From the NCBI GenBank assembly GCA_965206145.1, contig CBDBIK010000009.1:124001-188000 (forward strand): DNA of 64,000 nt. Reading direction: 5' to 3'. Position numbers and translations under genes: made by a program. Source of the DNA: CBDBIK01 sp965206145. GTDB lineage: Bacteria; Pseudomonadota; Alphaproteobacteria; TMED109. Shown here one piece after another: positions 34,310 to 43,487 of this stretch (position 1 is its first letter; every line of letters begins with the position of its first letter). The notes below the pieces were generated by a model, which worked only from the letters and a program-made list of their open reading frames with translations, made no database searches and was not told the origin of the DNA.

Positions 34310-34840
34310 TTACATGCCGGCCATCGCTGCGAGCCCCGCGATTCCTGCGTCGTAGATCTCGCGGATTGCAGCCGCGATTTTGTCGGCCGCCTGCATGTCA
34401 GAGAGCGCCTCCCGGTCGAAAACGGCGGTCCAACTCACGATGCTGGAGTCCGAGGAGGAACCGGGGCGAACCATCACGGTGCCGTGGTACTGGATGCCTT
34501 CGAACGGACCTACGGTCATTGCGTACGTGTAGTGCATCGGTCCAGCGGCGATCATCGGCTCGACCATCTGGATCAATCTCGCATCCTCGCCAAGGTCGAG
34601 TTGGCGGACAGTTCCGACACCGCCGCTGCCCTTGAGAATCTGGCAACCCACGATTGGCGGGTTGAGCCACTTGGAAATGGCACAGAAGTCACTGACTCTT
34701 TCCCAGGCTTTTTCGGATGGGACCTGGATTTCGACTTCGCGGTGGATGACCTCGATATCGGCGGCAAGAGCGGAGCCCGTCACGACCAGAGCCGGCAGGG
34801 CGAGAGCGATGAAAACGCTTCTCAATCGGGAGGTATGCAT
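34310..34840 (-). CDS. Exported SRPBCC family protein (copy 1)
   Basis: A 176-residue START/polyketide-cyclase-fold protein with a signal peptide (MHTSRLRSVFIALALPALVVTGSALAA). The mature part opens DIEVIHREVEIQVPSEKAWERVSDFCAISKWLNP, the typical SRPBCC beginning, with ligand cavity expected. AAGGAG lies 8-9 bases before the ATG at 34840. It is a tandem duplicate of the next gene upstream on the same strand. The ligand and role are unknown. Confidence 0.85.
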   Translation of the reverse strand: MHTSRLRSVFIALALPALVVTGSALAADIEVIHREVEIQVPSEKAWERVSDFCAISKWLNPPIVGCQILKGSGGVGTVRQLDLGEDARLIQMVEPMIAAGPMHYTYAMTVGPFEGIQYHGTVMVRPGSSSDSSIVSWTAVFDREALSDMQAADKIAAAIREIYDAGIAGLAAMAGM

Positions 34841-34921
34841 GGATGGCACTCCTTGTGAATTAGCGGCGAGGCAGGGTAGCGGAAGGCGGAAGTCCAGAAG
34901 AACTTCCGCCAATCGCGCCTG

Positions 34922-35446
34922 CTACATGCCGGCCATCGCTGCGAGCCCCTTGACGCCCGCGTCGTAGATGCCACCAAATGTAGCCGCAAGATCGTCGGCC
35001 GCCTGCATGTTCGGGAGCGCTTCTCGGTCGAAAACGGCGGTCCAACTCACGATGCTGGAGTTCGAAGAGGAGCCGGGACGAACCATTACGGTGCCGTGGT
35101 ACTGAATCCCTGCGAACGGGCCCTCGGTCATCGAGTAGGTGTAGTGCATCGGGCCGTCGGCAATCATCGGCTCGATCAACAAGGTCATTTCTTCGCCGAG
35201 CTTGAGATGACGAACGGTACCAACACCACCCTCACCCGCGGCAATCTCACAGTCCATGATCGGTGGGTTGAGCCACTTGGAAATGGCACAGAAGTCACCG
35301 ACTCTTTCCCAGGCTTTTTCAGGGGCGACCTGGACTTCGGCCTCACGATGGATGACCTCGATGTCAGCGGCCAGAGCGGGGGCCGTCACGGCCAAAGATG
35401 GAAGGGCGAGGGCGACGAGAGCGTTCCTCAGTCGGGGGATATGCAC
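34922..35446 (-). CDS. Exported SRPBCC family protein (copy 2)
   Basis: A 174-residue paralogue of the adjacent copy with a signal peptide (VHIPRLRNALVALALPSLAVTAPALAA). Long stretches are identical between the two, including FCAISKWLNPPI, GIQYHGTVMVRPGSSS and SIVSWTAVFDREAL. I choose the GTG at 35446, which has AAGGAG about nine bases upstream matching the other copy, over the long upstream open frame to 35671. The gap to copy 1 is 81 bases. Confidence 0.84.
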   Translation of the reverse strand: MHIPRLRNALVALALPSLAVTAPALAADIEVIHREAEVQVAPEKAWERVGDFCAISKWLNPPIMDCEIAAGEGGVGTVRHLKLGEEMTLLIEPMIADGPMHYTYSMTEGPFAGIQYHGTVMVRPGSSSNSSIVSWTAVFDREALPNMQAADDLAATFGGIYDAGVKGLAAMAGM

Positions 35447-35625
35447 TATAGAACTCCTTGTGGATTGGCAGCGCGACAACATGCCATCGCCGCAGGTTGC
35501 GGTTGGGGAATACAATCCCCTTCCGGGGTGCACCTTAACCTCTAGCGGTCTAGGGCGCACCATTCGCGTGATGTAGATGTATCCGGCCGCTATGCTCGCA
35601 CGCTTCAAAGCCTGAGGTTTGCTCT

Positions 35626-37215
35626 GTGCGTGATATCCACCTGCCCGGACGCTCACCTGTCCGCGCGACAAGCGCGCTAGCGGCCACTTCCCATCCGGTT
35701 GCGACGCTTACTGCACTGGAAGCGCTCAGGGATGGAGGCAATGCAATCGATGCCGCCGTTGCCGCCGCCGCGGTACTTGCGGTAGTGGAGCCCTTCTCGA
35801 CCGGAATCGGAGGCGATGTTTTCTGCCTCTATGCCCCCGGAGGATCGGACAGAATTCTCGCGCTCAACGGATCGGGACGCGCACCTGCAGGGGCCTCGAT
35901 CGAGGCAACAGATAGCGACGAGGCCGGAAGAATCCCCTTCACGAGCCCCCATGCTGTCACGGTTCCATGCGCGGTGGCCGCTTGGGGACGCCTCGTGGCC
36001 GAGCACGGAAAACTTGACCTCAAACGTGTTCTTGCCCCGGCGGCAGAACTTGCCGAGACGGGCTACGTGGTGGCCGACGTGATCGCTCACGTCTGGGCGA
36101 ATGAAACGGAAAAACTTGTCGCCGACAGGGACGCTGCCGCCGTTTTCCTGCCAGGCGGACGGCCACCTGTGGCAGGCGAGGTTCATCGTCAGCCTGCTCT
36201 TGCCCAAACCCTCCGTGCCATTGGCGAAGGGGGTGTGCGCGCCTTCTACCAAGGTGCGATCGCGGAAGACATGGTGGCGAAGCTCCAGGCTCGGGGCGGG
36301 GTGCACACACTCGAGGACTTCGCAGGTGTCGAAGCTTCGTGGGTAGAGCCGATTCGCGCCCGCTATCAGGGCCTCGACATTCACGAATGTCCCCCAAACG
36401 GCCAGGGAATCATCACGCTCCTGATGCTCAACATCCTGTCAGGCTTCAACCTCAAGTCCCTCGACCCTCTGGGACCGGAGCGTTTTCACCTCCAGGCGGA
36501 GGCGGCGAAACTTGCGTACCGCGAACGCGACGACCGCTTGGCTGATCCCGAGCAGGCGGATGTGCCGGTGGAGGCACTTCTTTCGGAAGAACATGCTGAT
36601 GTTCTGCGCTCGCAGATCGACCTGAAAAAGGCGATGGAGAATCCGCCGTCCTCGACGCTTCCCGTTCACCGAGACACCGTCTACCTCTCGGTCGTCGACC
36701 AGGACCGCAACGCCGTTTCCTTCATCAACTCGCTGTTTCACTCGTTCGGCGGCGGAATTTTCGCACCTGGATCTGGAGTGATGTTCCACAACCGGGGCGC
36801 GGGTTTCGTCCTTGATCCCGATCATCCGAATGCCCTTGCCCCGGGCAAACGGCCGATGCACACGATCATTCCAGCCATGGCCACGAAAGACGGGCACGCG
36901 GTGCTCTCGTTCGGGGTGATGGGAGGGCACTACCAGCCCGTGGGGCAGGCAAATTTCCTGTCGAACGTTCTTGATCATGGCATGGACGTGCAGGAGGCGC
37001 TGGATGCGCCAAGGGCCTTCCACTTCGCAGGTACACTCACCTGCGAGCGTGGTGTCCCTGAGAAAACGAGGGGAGCACTCGCTCGTCTCGGTCATACGGT
37101 GTCGGTCGAAGAATTTCCTCTCGGTGGCGGACAGGCCATCGCCATCAATGGGGAACGTGGAACGCTCGTGGGGGGATCGGACCCCCGCAAAGACGGTTCT
37201 GCAATGGGATTCTGA
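35626..37215 (+). CDS. ggt: Gamma-glutamyltransferase family protein
   Basis: A 529-residue Ntn hydrolase that cleaves gamma-glutamyl bonds as in glutathione. The N-terminal part has SNPVAT-like SHPVATLTALEALRDGGNAIDAAVAAA. The self-processing Thr is in HRDTVYLSVVDQDRNAVSF. FGGGIFAPGSGVMFHNRGAGF and PGKRPMHTIIPAM are in the small subunit. No signal peptide is evident at the GTG start, so it may be cytoplasmic, unlike E. coli GGT. Nearby grxC also concerns glutathione, but the genes are not in one operon. Confidence 0.9.
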   Translation: MRDIHLPGRSPVRATSALAATSHPVATLTALEALRDGGNAIDAAVAAAAVLAVVEPFSTGIGGDVFCLYAPGGSDRILALNGSGRAPAGASIEATDSDEAGRIPFTSPHAVTVPCAVAAWGRLVAEHGKLDLKRVLAPAAELAETGYVVADVIAHVWANETEKLVADRDAAAVFLPGGRPPVAGEVHRQPALAQTLRAIGEGGVRAFYQGAIAEDMVAKLQARGGVHTLEDFAGVEASWVEPIRARYQGLDIHECPPNGQGIITLLMLNILSGFNLKSLDPLGPERFHLQAEAAKLAYRERDDRLADPEQADVPVEALLSEEHADVLRSQIDLKKAMENPPSSTLPVHRDTVYLSVVDQDRNAVSFINSLFHSFGGGIFAPGSGVMFHNRGAGFVLDPDHPNALAPGKRPMHTIIPAMATKDGHAVLSFGVMGGHYQPVGQANFLSNVLDHGMDVQEALDAPRAFHFAGTLTCERGVPEKTRGALARLGHTVSVEEFPLGGGQAIAINGERGTLVGGSDPRKDGSAMGF

Positions 37216-37232
37216 AACCAGACCAGCCGCCT

Positions 37233-37616
37233 TCAGAACATGCTGTTGTCGTGGGCGGTCTCGTCTGGGATCGTCTGCAGTACATCCCAGTGTTCGATGA
37301 TCTTGCCCTGCTCGCTGAAACGGAAAATGTCGATTCCTGCGTAGTCCTTGTCTCCGGGCCAAATCTGGTAGCAGTGCAGGACAACGAGATCTCCTTCGGC
37401 AATCGCACGTTTGCATTCAGCTCGCTTGCCCGGATATTTCCGATTCATGTCCTCGAAGTAGGCGATGAAAGCCTCCTTGCCCGTGGCGACGTGGGGGTTG
37501 TGCTGGATGTACTCGGCACCGACGTAGAGTTCGACAGCACGACGCGGTTCGCACTGATTGAACATCAGGTCGTAGAATGCGAGCGCATTCGACTTGTTTC
37601 GTTCAAGATCGTTCAT
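37233..37616 (-). CDS. SnoaL-like NTF2-fold protein
   Basis: A 127-residue protein of the SnoaL/NTF2-like superfamily, seen in NALAFYDLMFNQCEPRRAVELYVGAEYIQHNP, MNRKYP and DIFRFSEQGKIIEHWDVLQTIPDE. Members are small cyclases, isomerases or of unknown role. It converges with the gamma-glutamyltransferase, 17 bases apart. Confidence 0.85.
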   Translation of the reverse strand: MNDLERNKSNALAFYDLMFNQCEPRRAVELYVGAEYIQHNPHVATGKEAFIAYFEDMNRKYPGKRAECKRAIAEGDLVVLHCYQIWPGDKDYAGIDIFRFSEQGKIIEHWDVLQTIPDETAHDNSMF

Positions 37617-37891
37617 GGAGCTTTTTGAGTGAATCCCTAAAGATCAAGCATACAACCGAGACAGCCAAGGATACGATTAAAAGCCCAGGTGAAGGACGCG
37701 GAGATAAAAGACTGTCTCCACCGGGAAATACTGGACATCGGATGGGCGCGATTGCGAGGAATGTTCGAGTACAACGTTTATCCGGGGAAAACCGCCCTTT
37801 CGAACACACTGGATATTCCCAAGGCGTCCTGAAATTTTAACCGGTTGTATGCTCGCTATCCGGTCGAAACCGTTGTCGCATTTGAGTTCCC

Positions 37892-38161
37892 ATGGTCGTG
37901 CAACCTGACGTCACCATTTACACGGGCATGCTCTGCCCCTATTGCCACCGGGCGAAGAAACTCCTGGAGGAGCAAGGTATCGCTTTCCACGAGATCGACA
38001 CCACCGGAAAATCCGATGCTCGCAAGGAAATGATCCGTCGTTCCGGAGGTGCCAACACAGTACCGCAGGTGTTCGTGGGCGATATTCATGTAGGCGGATC
38101 CGATAAACTCGCGCAGGCTGCGAATTCTGGTGAACTCAACCGGCTTCTTGGCCGAGCCTGA
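37892..38161 (+). CDS. grxC: Glutaredoxin 3
   Basis: An 89-residue dithiol glutaredoxin with the CPYC active site (Cys15, Cys18), the cis-proline region TVPQVFVGDIHVGG and DKL near the C-terminus. Reduces protein disulfides with glutathione. It is followed after 12 bases by a nitrilase-family gene, the common alphaproteobacterial arrangement. Confidence 0.94.
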   Translation: MVVQPDVTIYTGMLCPYCHRAKKLLEEQGIAFHEIDTTGKSDARKEMIRRSGGANTVPQVFVGDIHVGGSDKLAQAANSGELNRLLGRA

Positions 38162-38173
38162 CAAACATCTTCC

Positions 38174-39013
38174 ATGCCCACTTCCCCGTTCAGGCTCGCA
38201 TGCGGCCAAATCACCAGTACACCCGACATGGAGGCAAATCTCCGCGTCATTACCGACATGGTCCGTGAGGCAGCCAGAAAAGGCGCTGATCTCGTCGCCT
38301 TCCCCGAGAATGCTCCCATCCTCTCGCCCAGTGCGAAGATGAAAGAATCGGCAGCGCCCGAGGAAAAGCACCCCGCAGTTGATACCGTCGTGTCCGCGGC
38401 AAGGGAGACCGGCAAGTGGGTCCTACTCGGATCGGTCGCCGTCGGAACCGACGATCCCGACGGACGTCTCGCCAATCGATCGATCCTCGTAAACCCCGAA
38501 GGTGAGATTGTCGCCCGCTACGACAAAATTCATATGTTCGACGCCGATCCTGCGGCAGGCGAGCACTACCGCGAATCGGACCTCTACCTTCCGGGCGAAC
38601 AGGCCGTCGTCGCCGAGACCCCGTGGGGCATTCTCGGCATGATCATCTGCTACGACATGAGATTTCCGGAGCTATCCCGCACGCTCGCTTGTGCTGGTGC
38701 GTGGTTCATCTCCGTCCCCGCCGCCTTCACCCGTCCCACGGGCGAGGCTCACTGGAAAACACTGCTTCGCGCCCGCGCCATCGAGACAGGAAGCTACGTA
38801 TTCGCACCCGCACAATGTGGCCTTCACTATGGAAAGCGTCGCACCTGGGGACATTCCCTGATTATCGATCCTTGGGGCCGGGTCGTCGCCTCAGCGGGCG
38901 AGGAACCGGAACTCATCTTCGCCGACCTTGACCCCGCGCTATCGGAAGACGCGCACAAGCGTGTCGCAAGCCTTCGTCACGACCGCCCCTGGGAGGCTCC
39001 TCCCAGCAGTTAA
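38174..39013 (+). CDS. Carbon-nitrogen hydrolase (Nit-like omega-amidase family)
   Basis: A 279-residue nitrilase-superfamily amidase with the Glu-Lys-Cys triad: Glu in VAFPENAP, Lys in RYDKIHMFD, Cys in MIICYDMRFPELSR. The closest studied relatives hydrolyse deaminated glutathione (Nit1 type) or omega-amides. Being next to grxC supports a glutathione repair role, which is inference. Confidence 0.9.
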   Translation: MPTSPFRLACGQITSTPDMEANLRVITDMVREAARKGADLVAFPENAPILSPSAKMKESAAPEEKHPAVDTVVSAARETGKWVLLGSVAVGTDDPDGRLANRSILVNPEGEIVARYDKIHMFDADPAAGEHYRESDLYLPGEQAVVAETPWGILGMIICYDMRFPELSRTLACAGAWFISVPAAFTRPTGEAHWKTLLRARAIETGSYVFAPAQCGLHYGKRRTWGHSLIIDPWGRVVASAGEEPELIFADLDPALSEDAHKRVASLRHDRPWEAPPSS

Positions 39014-39183
39014 TCAAGGCGAGGCGAGTCTTTCTGATTTGTGGCCTTGAACCTCCGGCCAGCATGGAGAACACTCTCCAGACGGATTACAAATCCGCCC
39101 CCGCGCCATCGGGGTCGGCGTTGTTTCCATTCTTGCTCGGGTCGCTTACAGCAAATCTTGAGCCACGCCGGGGAAAAACCATC

Positions 39184-40176
39184 ATGACCGATCCTTTTCA
39201 AGCATTTGTCGTCTCAAAGGATGGAGACGAAACATCTGCCAATTTCGTTGAGCGCAAACTCTCCCCCCTTCCTAACGGAGAGGTCACGGTCCGTGTTGCG
39301 TGGTCATGCGTGAACTACAAGGACGGGCTCGCCACACTCGCTGACGGCGGTGTCGTCCAGGAGTGGCCCCGAGTTCCCGGTGTCGACATGTCAGGAACTG
39401 TCATCGAAACCAGAGACTCTCGCTTCCAGGAAGGTGACGAAGTGCTCTGCACCGGCTTTGGCTTCGGTGTGGGTCGGGATGGTGCTTTCGCGAAATTCGC
39501 CCAGGTGCCCGCAGACTGGCTCATGCGCAAGCCGGACGGACTCTCTTTGCGCGACTGCATGTCCTTCGGCACGGCAGGCTTTACGGCCGCACTTGCCATC
39601 AAGCGCATGGAGGAGAACGGCATCGCTCCCGGCTGCGGGGAAATCCTGGTCACCGGCGCCTCTGGTGGCGTCGGCAGCATGGCCGTCGCCATGCTCGCCC
39701 GTCTCGGACACAAAGTGGTCGCAGCCTCCGGTAAAAAATCAGCTCACGGTTTCCTTACCGAGCTTGGTGCAGAGCGGATCCTCTCGCGAGAGGAAGTCAG
39801 CGAGAAGCCGCGTCCTCTTGGCAAGACGATGTGGGCGGGTGCGATTGACCAGGTAGGAGGCCAGATTCTCGCCTGGGTTCTGTCGACGATGGCCTACCGG
39901 GGTGTTTGCGCATCTACGGGCCTCACCGCAGGGATCGGCCTGTCCTCGACGGTGTTTCCCTTCATCCTTCGCGGCGTGTCGCTGCTCGGCGTCGATTCGG
40001 TGATGGTGCCCATGGAAGAGCGCGGGCCGGTCTGGAGGCGAATGACTGGCGAACTGAGGCCTCGCAACCTTGACAGGTTGACGACGGAGATCGCGTTCAC
40101 GGATCTGCCCGGCACGCTTGCCGAAATCCTGGTAGGAAAAGTCACAGGACGCACCGTCGTCCGGATCGGCGAATAA
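39184..40176 (+). CDS. Acrylyl-CoA reductase-like MDR oxidoreductase (AcuI/YhdH family)
   Basis: A 330-residue NADPH-dependent medium-chain reductase. N-terminal SCVNYKDGLA is the family signature, followed by PGVDMSGTVIE, GFGFGVGRDGAFAKFAQVPADWL, the nucleotide motif TGASGGVGSMAVAML, and GRTVVRIGE at the end. AcuI reduces acryloyl-CoA in 3-hydroxypropionate or DMSP metabolism. I use ATG 39184; the open frame to 39064 adds 40 residues without similarity. Confidence 0.88.
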   Translation: MTDPFQAFVVSKDGDETSANFVERKLSPLPNGEVTVRVAWSCVNYKDGLATLADGGVVQEWPRVPGVDMSGTVIETRDSRFQEGDEVLCTGFGFGVGRDGAFAKFAQVPADWLMRKPDGLSLRDCMSFGTAGFTAALAIKRMEENGIAPGCGEILVTGASGGVGSMAVAMLARLGHKVVAASGKKSAHGFLTELGAERILSREEVSEKPRPLGKTMWAGAIDQVGGQILAWVLSTMAYRGVCASTGLTAGIGLSSTVFPFILRGVSLLGVDSVMVPMEERGPVWRRMTGELRPRNLDRLTTEIAFTDLPGTLAEILVGKVTGRTVVRIGE

Positions 40177-40228
40177 CGACCAGTTCGTAGCGGAGTTCTC
40201 GCCTCCGCCGCATGAGGCATGAACCCTC

Positions 40229-41662
40229 TTACGCGGTGTTGCTTTTTTCGAGATCCGGAATGGTGCCTGCGGTTCCCAGCCCTTTCTCGATCACCTGTGC
40301 GCAACGGAAAACGTTCGCATCTTGATACATCGGCCCCACGATCTGCACCCCGACGGGTAACCCGTCAGAGAATCCGCCATTCACGCTTGCCGCCGGGTGA
40401 CGCGTGAGGTTGAAAGGCGGCGTGAACGGTATCCACGTAAACGGGTTGTCCTCCCAGCCCGTCGGACAAGTGTTCTCCGCCTTGAACGCAACTACCGGCA
40501 TCGTCGGTCCTAGAAGTGCATCTAACCCCTCATCAAAGATCGCTGTCAGATAAGCCCAGTTCTCTTCACGTCTGGTTTGCGCTTCATGGAAGTGTGCCAG
40601 CATGCGCGTGTCACCGGCCTGGGCGAACCTTCGGAACACCGGATCGACTTGCTCCATCCCCTTCCCGATTTCTTTGGCGAGTCTTGATGATCCCATCGTC
40701 CAGATGGTGCGAAAAATCGAAACGGGATCGCGGGGCCATTTCAGATTCGTCTTCTTGACAGTTGCGCCCGCTGCCTTGAGTACGTCTGCCGCCGTCATCA
40801 CCGCCTCACCGATAGCAGGGTCGGCATCGTGTCCCGTCAGTGTGTGCGCCATACCGAAATCGTTGCACAGACCGATTTTCATCCCCTTTACTCCCTGCCG
40901 GCAGGCCTTGGGATAGTTCATCCCGTCCGGCGGAAGCGCGTACCAGTCTCGGCTATCCGGTCCGGTGATTGCCTGAAAAAGAAGTGCTCCGTCGGCCACA
41001 GTCCGTGTCATGGGGCCGACATTGGCAACCGTCCCGAAAGGAGAGAGCGGCCAGGCTGGAACCCTCCCAAAGGTTGGCTTGTGCCCGAAGATTCCGGTGA
41101 ACGAGGCAGGAATGCGGACCGATCCACCCCCATCCGTTCCCAGTGCCAGGGGCCCCATCCCGGATGCAACCGCACTTGCAGCACCGCCTGAGGATCCGCC
41201 TGGCGTGAGGGCGGGGTTCCAAGGATTTCGCGTAACTCCGGTGAGCAGGCTTTGGGTTGTCCCTTTGTGTCCGAACTCAGGCGTCGTCGTCTTGCCGAAG
41301 AGCACCGCGCCATTTTCACGCAACCGTGCAACCGCCGGTGCATCGTCATTCCACGGCCCCGCCGGATCGACGGTCTTTGATCCCTTGCGCGTGGGCCATC
41401 CTTTCGTGAGAAGAAGGTCCTTCACACTTGCAGGCACCCCATCGAGCAAACCTCGCGGCTCATCCTTCTTCCATCGCTTCTCGGATTCGCGGGCATCGGC
41501 AAGTGCGCGTTCCGCATCCACGAGGACAAAGGAATTCAGTTTGGGATCGACCTCCTCAATGCGTGCAAGGACGGCTTGCATCACTTCGACAGGTGAAACC
41601 GTTCCCTTCCGATAGAGCTTGAGAAGCTTAGTTGCGGGGGCCTGGGTGAGATCGTGAGTCAT
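40229..41662 (-). CDS. Amidase signature family protein
   Basis: A 477-residue amidase with the Ser-cisSer-Lys triad: Lys in VPASVKDLLLTKG, the GGSSGGAASAVASGMGPLALGTDGGGSVRIPA signature, and a C-terminal end like GLPVGVQIVGPMYQDANVFR. It may hydrolyse small amides, or be GatA-like by fold only. The ATG at 41662 lies close to the divergent dehydratase gene; an ATG at 41677 is an alternative. Confidence 0.9.
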   Translation of the reverse strand: MTHDLTQAPATKLLKLYRKGTVSPVEVMQAVLARIEEVDPKLNSFVLVDAERALADARESEKRWKKDEPRGLLDGVPASVKDLLLTKGWPTRKGSKTVDPAGPWNDDAPAVARLRENGAVLFGKTTTPEFGHKGTTQSLLTGVTRNPWNPALTPGGSSGGAASAVASGMGPLALGTDGGGSVRIPASFTGIFGHKPTFGRVPAWPLSPFGTVANVGPMTRTVADGALLFQAITGPDSRDWYALPPDGMNYPKACRQGVKGMKIGLCNDFGMAHTLTGHDADPAIGEAVMTAADVLKAAGATVKKTNLKWPRDPVSIFRTIWTMGSSRLAKEIGKGMEQVDPVFRRFAQAGDTRMLAHFHEAQTRREENWAYLTAIFDEGLDALLGPTMPVVAFKAENTCPTGWEDNPFTWIPFTPPFNLTRHPAASVNGGFSDGLPVGVQIVGPMYQDANVFRCAQVIEKGLGTAGTIPDLEKSNTA

Positions 41663-41742
41663 AATTCTGCTTGCCATACGACAAGGTGGTAGCCAACCTT
41701 GCCACTGAAGAGGCGGTGATGAAAGCCGCAACGGAGAGGGAA

Positions 41743-43479
41743 ATGACGATGGCGAAAAGCAACGGCGCACGCAACCTACGCAGTTCGGCATGGTTCGGCG
41801 GCAATGACATGATGAACTTCGCTCACCGATCGTGGATGAAGAATCAAGGCTTTGCGCACGAGAACTTCGATGGGCGTCCTGTCATCGGAATCTGCAATAC
41901 CGCATCCGAGGTCACTCCCTGTAACGCGCACCTTGACCGTGTAGCCGAGGCAGTGAAACGGGGCGTGTGGAAGGCAGGTGGCTTTCCACTCGAATTCCCT
42001 GTGATGTCACTGGGTGAGCCGGTGATGCGGCCTACCACCATGCTTTATCGCAACCTCGTCAGCATGGACGTGGAAGAAAGCCTTCGCGCCAACCCCTTCG
42101 ACGGGGTGGTGCTGCTCTGCGGCTGCGACAAGACGACACCCGCCACCATCATGGGCGCCGCCAGTGTTGACATCCCGACGATGGTCATGACCGGCGGGCC
42201 GATGCTCAACGGCAAATACCGGGGACGCGACATTGGTTCCGGCACAGACGTGTGGCGCTTCACCGATGACTTGCGTGCCGGCGTCATCACCCTTGAGGAC
42301 TACATGGAGGCAGAATCATGCATGTCCCGGAGTGCCGGGCACTGCATGACCATGGGTACCGCCTCGACCATGGCAAGCATTTCCGAGGCCTTGGGCCTCC
42401 AGCTCCCCGGATCGGCCGCAATCCCGGCCGTTGATTCGCGCCGCTATGCACTTTCCGAGCAGGCCGGAATGCAGATTGTCGAGAACGTCCACAGGGGACT
42501 CAAGCTCTCCGATGTCCTCGATCGCAAGGCGTTCGAGAACGCGATCAGGGTAAACGCCGCCATCGGCGGCTCCACCAACGCCATCATCCACTTGCTCGCC
42601 ATTGCAGGCCGGATCGGCGTGCAGCTCCGCCTTCAGGACTTCGATGATCTGATTCGCGATATCCCCTTCATTGTCAATCTCCAGCCCTCGGGCGAGTACC
42701 TGATGGAAGATTTCTTCTACGCCGGAGGCCTACCCGCCGTGATGCGCGAAATTCTCCCCCATCTCCACGGCGATGCCCTGACGGTTAGCGGTCGCACCGT
42801 TGCCGACAATGTCGGCGAGGCAAAAAACTGGAACGAGGACGTAATCAAGACGGCGCAGAAACCCATCAACGTCGGTGCCGGAACCGCCATTCTGCGTGGT
42901 AATCTTGCACCCGACGGGGCGGTGATCAAAATCTCGGCGGCCGATCCGAAATTGATGAAGCACAAGGGCCGGGCGGTGGTGTTCGAATCAGTAGAGGATC
43001 TCCACAAGCGTCTCGACGATCCCAATCTCGATATCGATGAGAACTGCGTCATGGTTCTCAAGGGTGCAGGTCCCCGCGGCTACCCGGGCATGCCCGAAGT
43101 GGGGAATTTGCCGTTACCGAAGAAGATTTTGGAAAAGGGCATCCGCGACATGGTTCGCATTTCGGATGCCAGGATGTCCGGGACGTGCTTCGGAACCATC
43201 GTCCTGCACGTGGCACCGGAGTCTGCCGTGGGCGGCCCCCTCGCCCTTGTCCAAAACGGTGATTCGATCGAGCTCGACGTGGAGAATCGCAGGCTTCATC
43301 TCGACGTGGACAATGCTGAACTCGAGAAACGAAAAACCGCCTGGAAGGAGCCGCCGAAACCTGCCGAGCGGGGATGGACGAGTCTCTATGTTGACCGAGT
43401 GACCCAGGCTGACCAGGGAGCAGATCTTGATTTCCTGCGGGGCGGAAGCGGATCCGATGTGCCCCGCCCCTCACACTGA
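41743..43479 (+). CDS. IlvD/Edd family dehydratase (arabinonate dehydratase-like)
   Basis: A 578-residue iron-sulfur dehydratase. Cluster cysteines are visible in VTPCN, LCGCDKTTPATIMGA and AGHCMTMGTASTMA, and SGTCFGT is near the C-terminus. The opening RNLRSSAWFGGNDMMNFAHRSWMKNQG is typical of the sugar-acid branch rather than of isoleucine-valine IlvD. The ATG at 41743 has GGAGAGGGAA just upstream. The next gene, a 2-hydroxyacid dehydrogenase, starts 8 bases after the stop, suggesting a small catabolic operon. Confidence 0.88.
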   Translation: MTMAKSNGARNLRSSAWFGGNDMMNFAHRSWMKNQGFAHENFDGRPVIGICNTASEVTPCNAHLDRVAEAVKRGVWKAGGFPLEFPVMSLGEPVMRPTTMLYRNLVSMDVEESLRANPFDGVVLLCGCDKTTPATIMGAASVDIPTMVMTGGPMLNGKYRGRDIGSGTDVWRFTDDLRAGVITLEDYMEAESCMSRSAGHCMTMGTASTMASISEALGLQLPGSAAIPAVDSRRYALSEQAGMQIVENVHRGLKLSDVLDRKAFENAIRVNAAIGGSTNAIIHLLAIAGRIGVQLRLQDFDDLIRDIPFIVNLQPSGEYLMEDFFYAGGLPAVMREILPHLHGDALTVSGRTVADNVGEAKNWNEDVIKTAQKPINVGAGTAILRGNLAPDGAVIKISAADPKLMKHKGRAVVFESVEDLHKRLDDPNLDIDENCVMVLKGAGPRGYPGMPEVGNLPLPKKILEKGIRDMVRISDARMSGTCFGTIVLHVAPESAVGGPLALVQNGDSIELDVENRRLHLDVDNAELEKRKTAWKEPPKPAERGWTSLYVDRVTQADQGADLDFLRGGSGSDVPRPSH

Positions 43480-43487
43480 CCGGATCG

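Noticed and set aside
1961..35625. CCTGAGGTTTGCTCT present near 1961 and near 35612
   Set aside because: A 15-base match between two places is about what chance gives in 64 kb, and no longer similarity surrounds it.
37689..37832. 47-codon reading frame from a GTG before grxC
   Set aside because: The peptide (EILDIGWARLRGMFEYNVYPG) looks protein-like but matches no family I know, lacks a clear ribosome site and may be a gene remnant.
39014..39183. Possible tRNA between the nitrilase-like gene and the acuI-like gene
   Set aside because: A few short stems can be drawn, but no TTC-loop, D-loop and acceptor pairing fits a tRNA.
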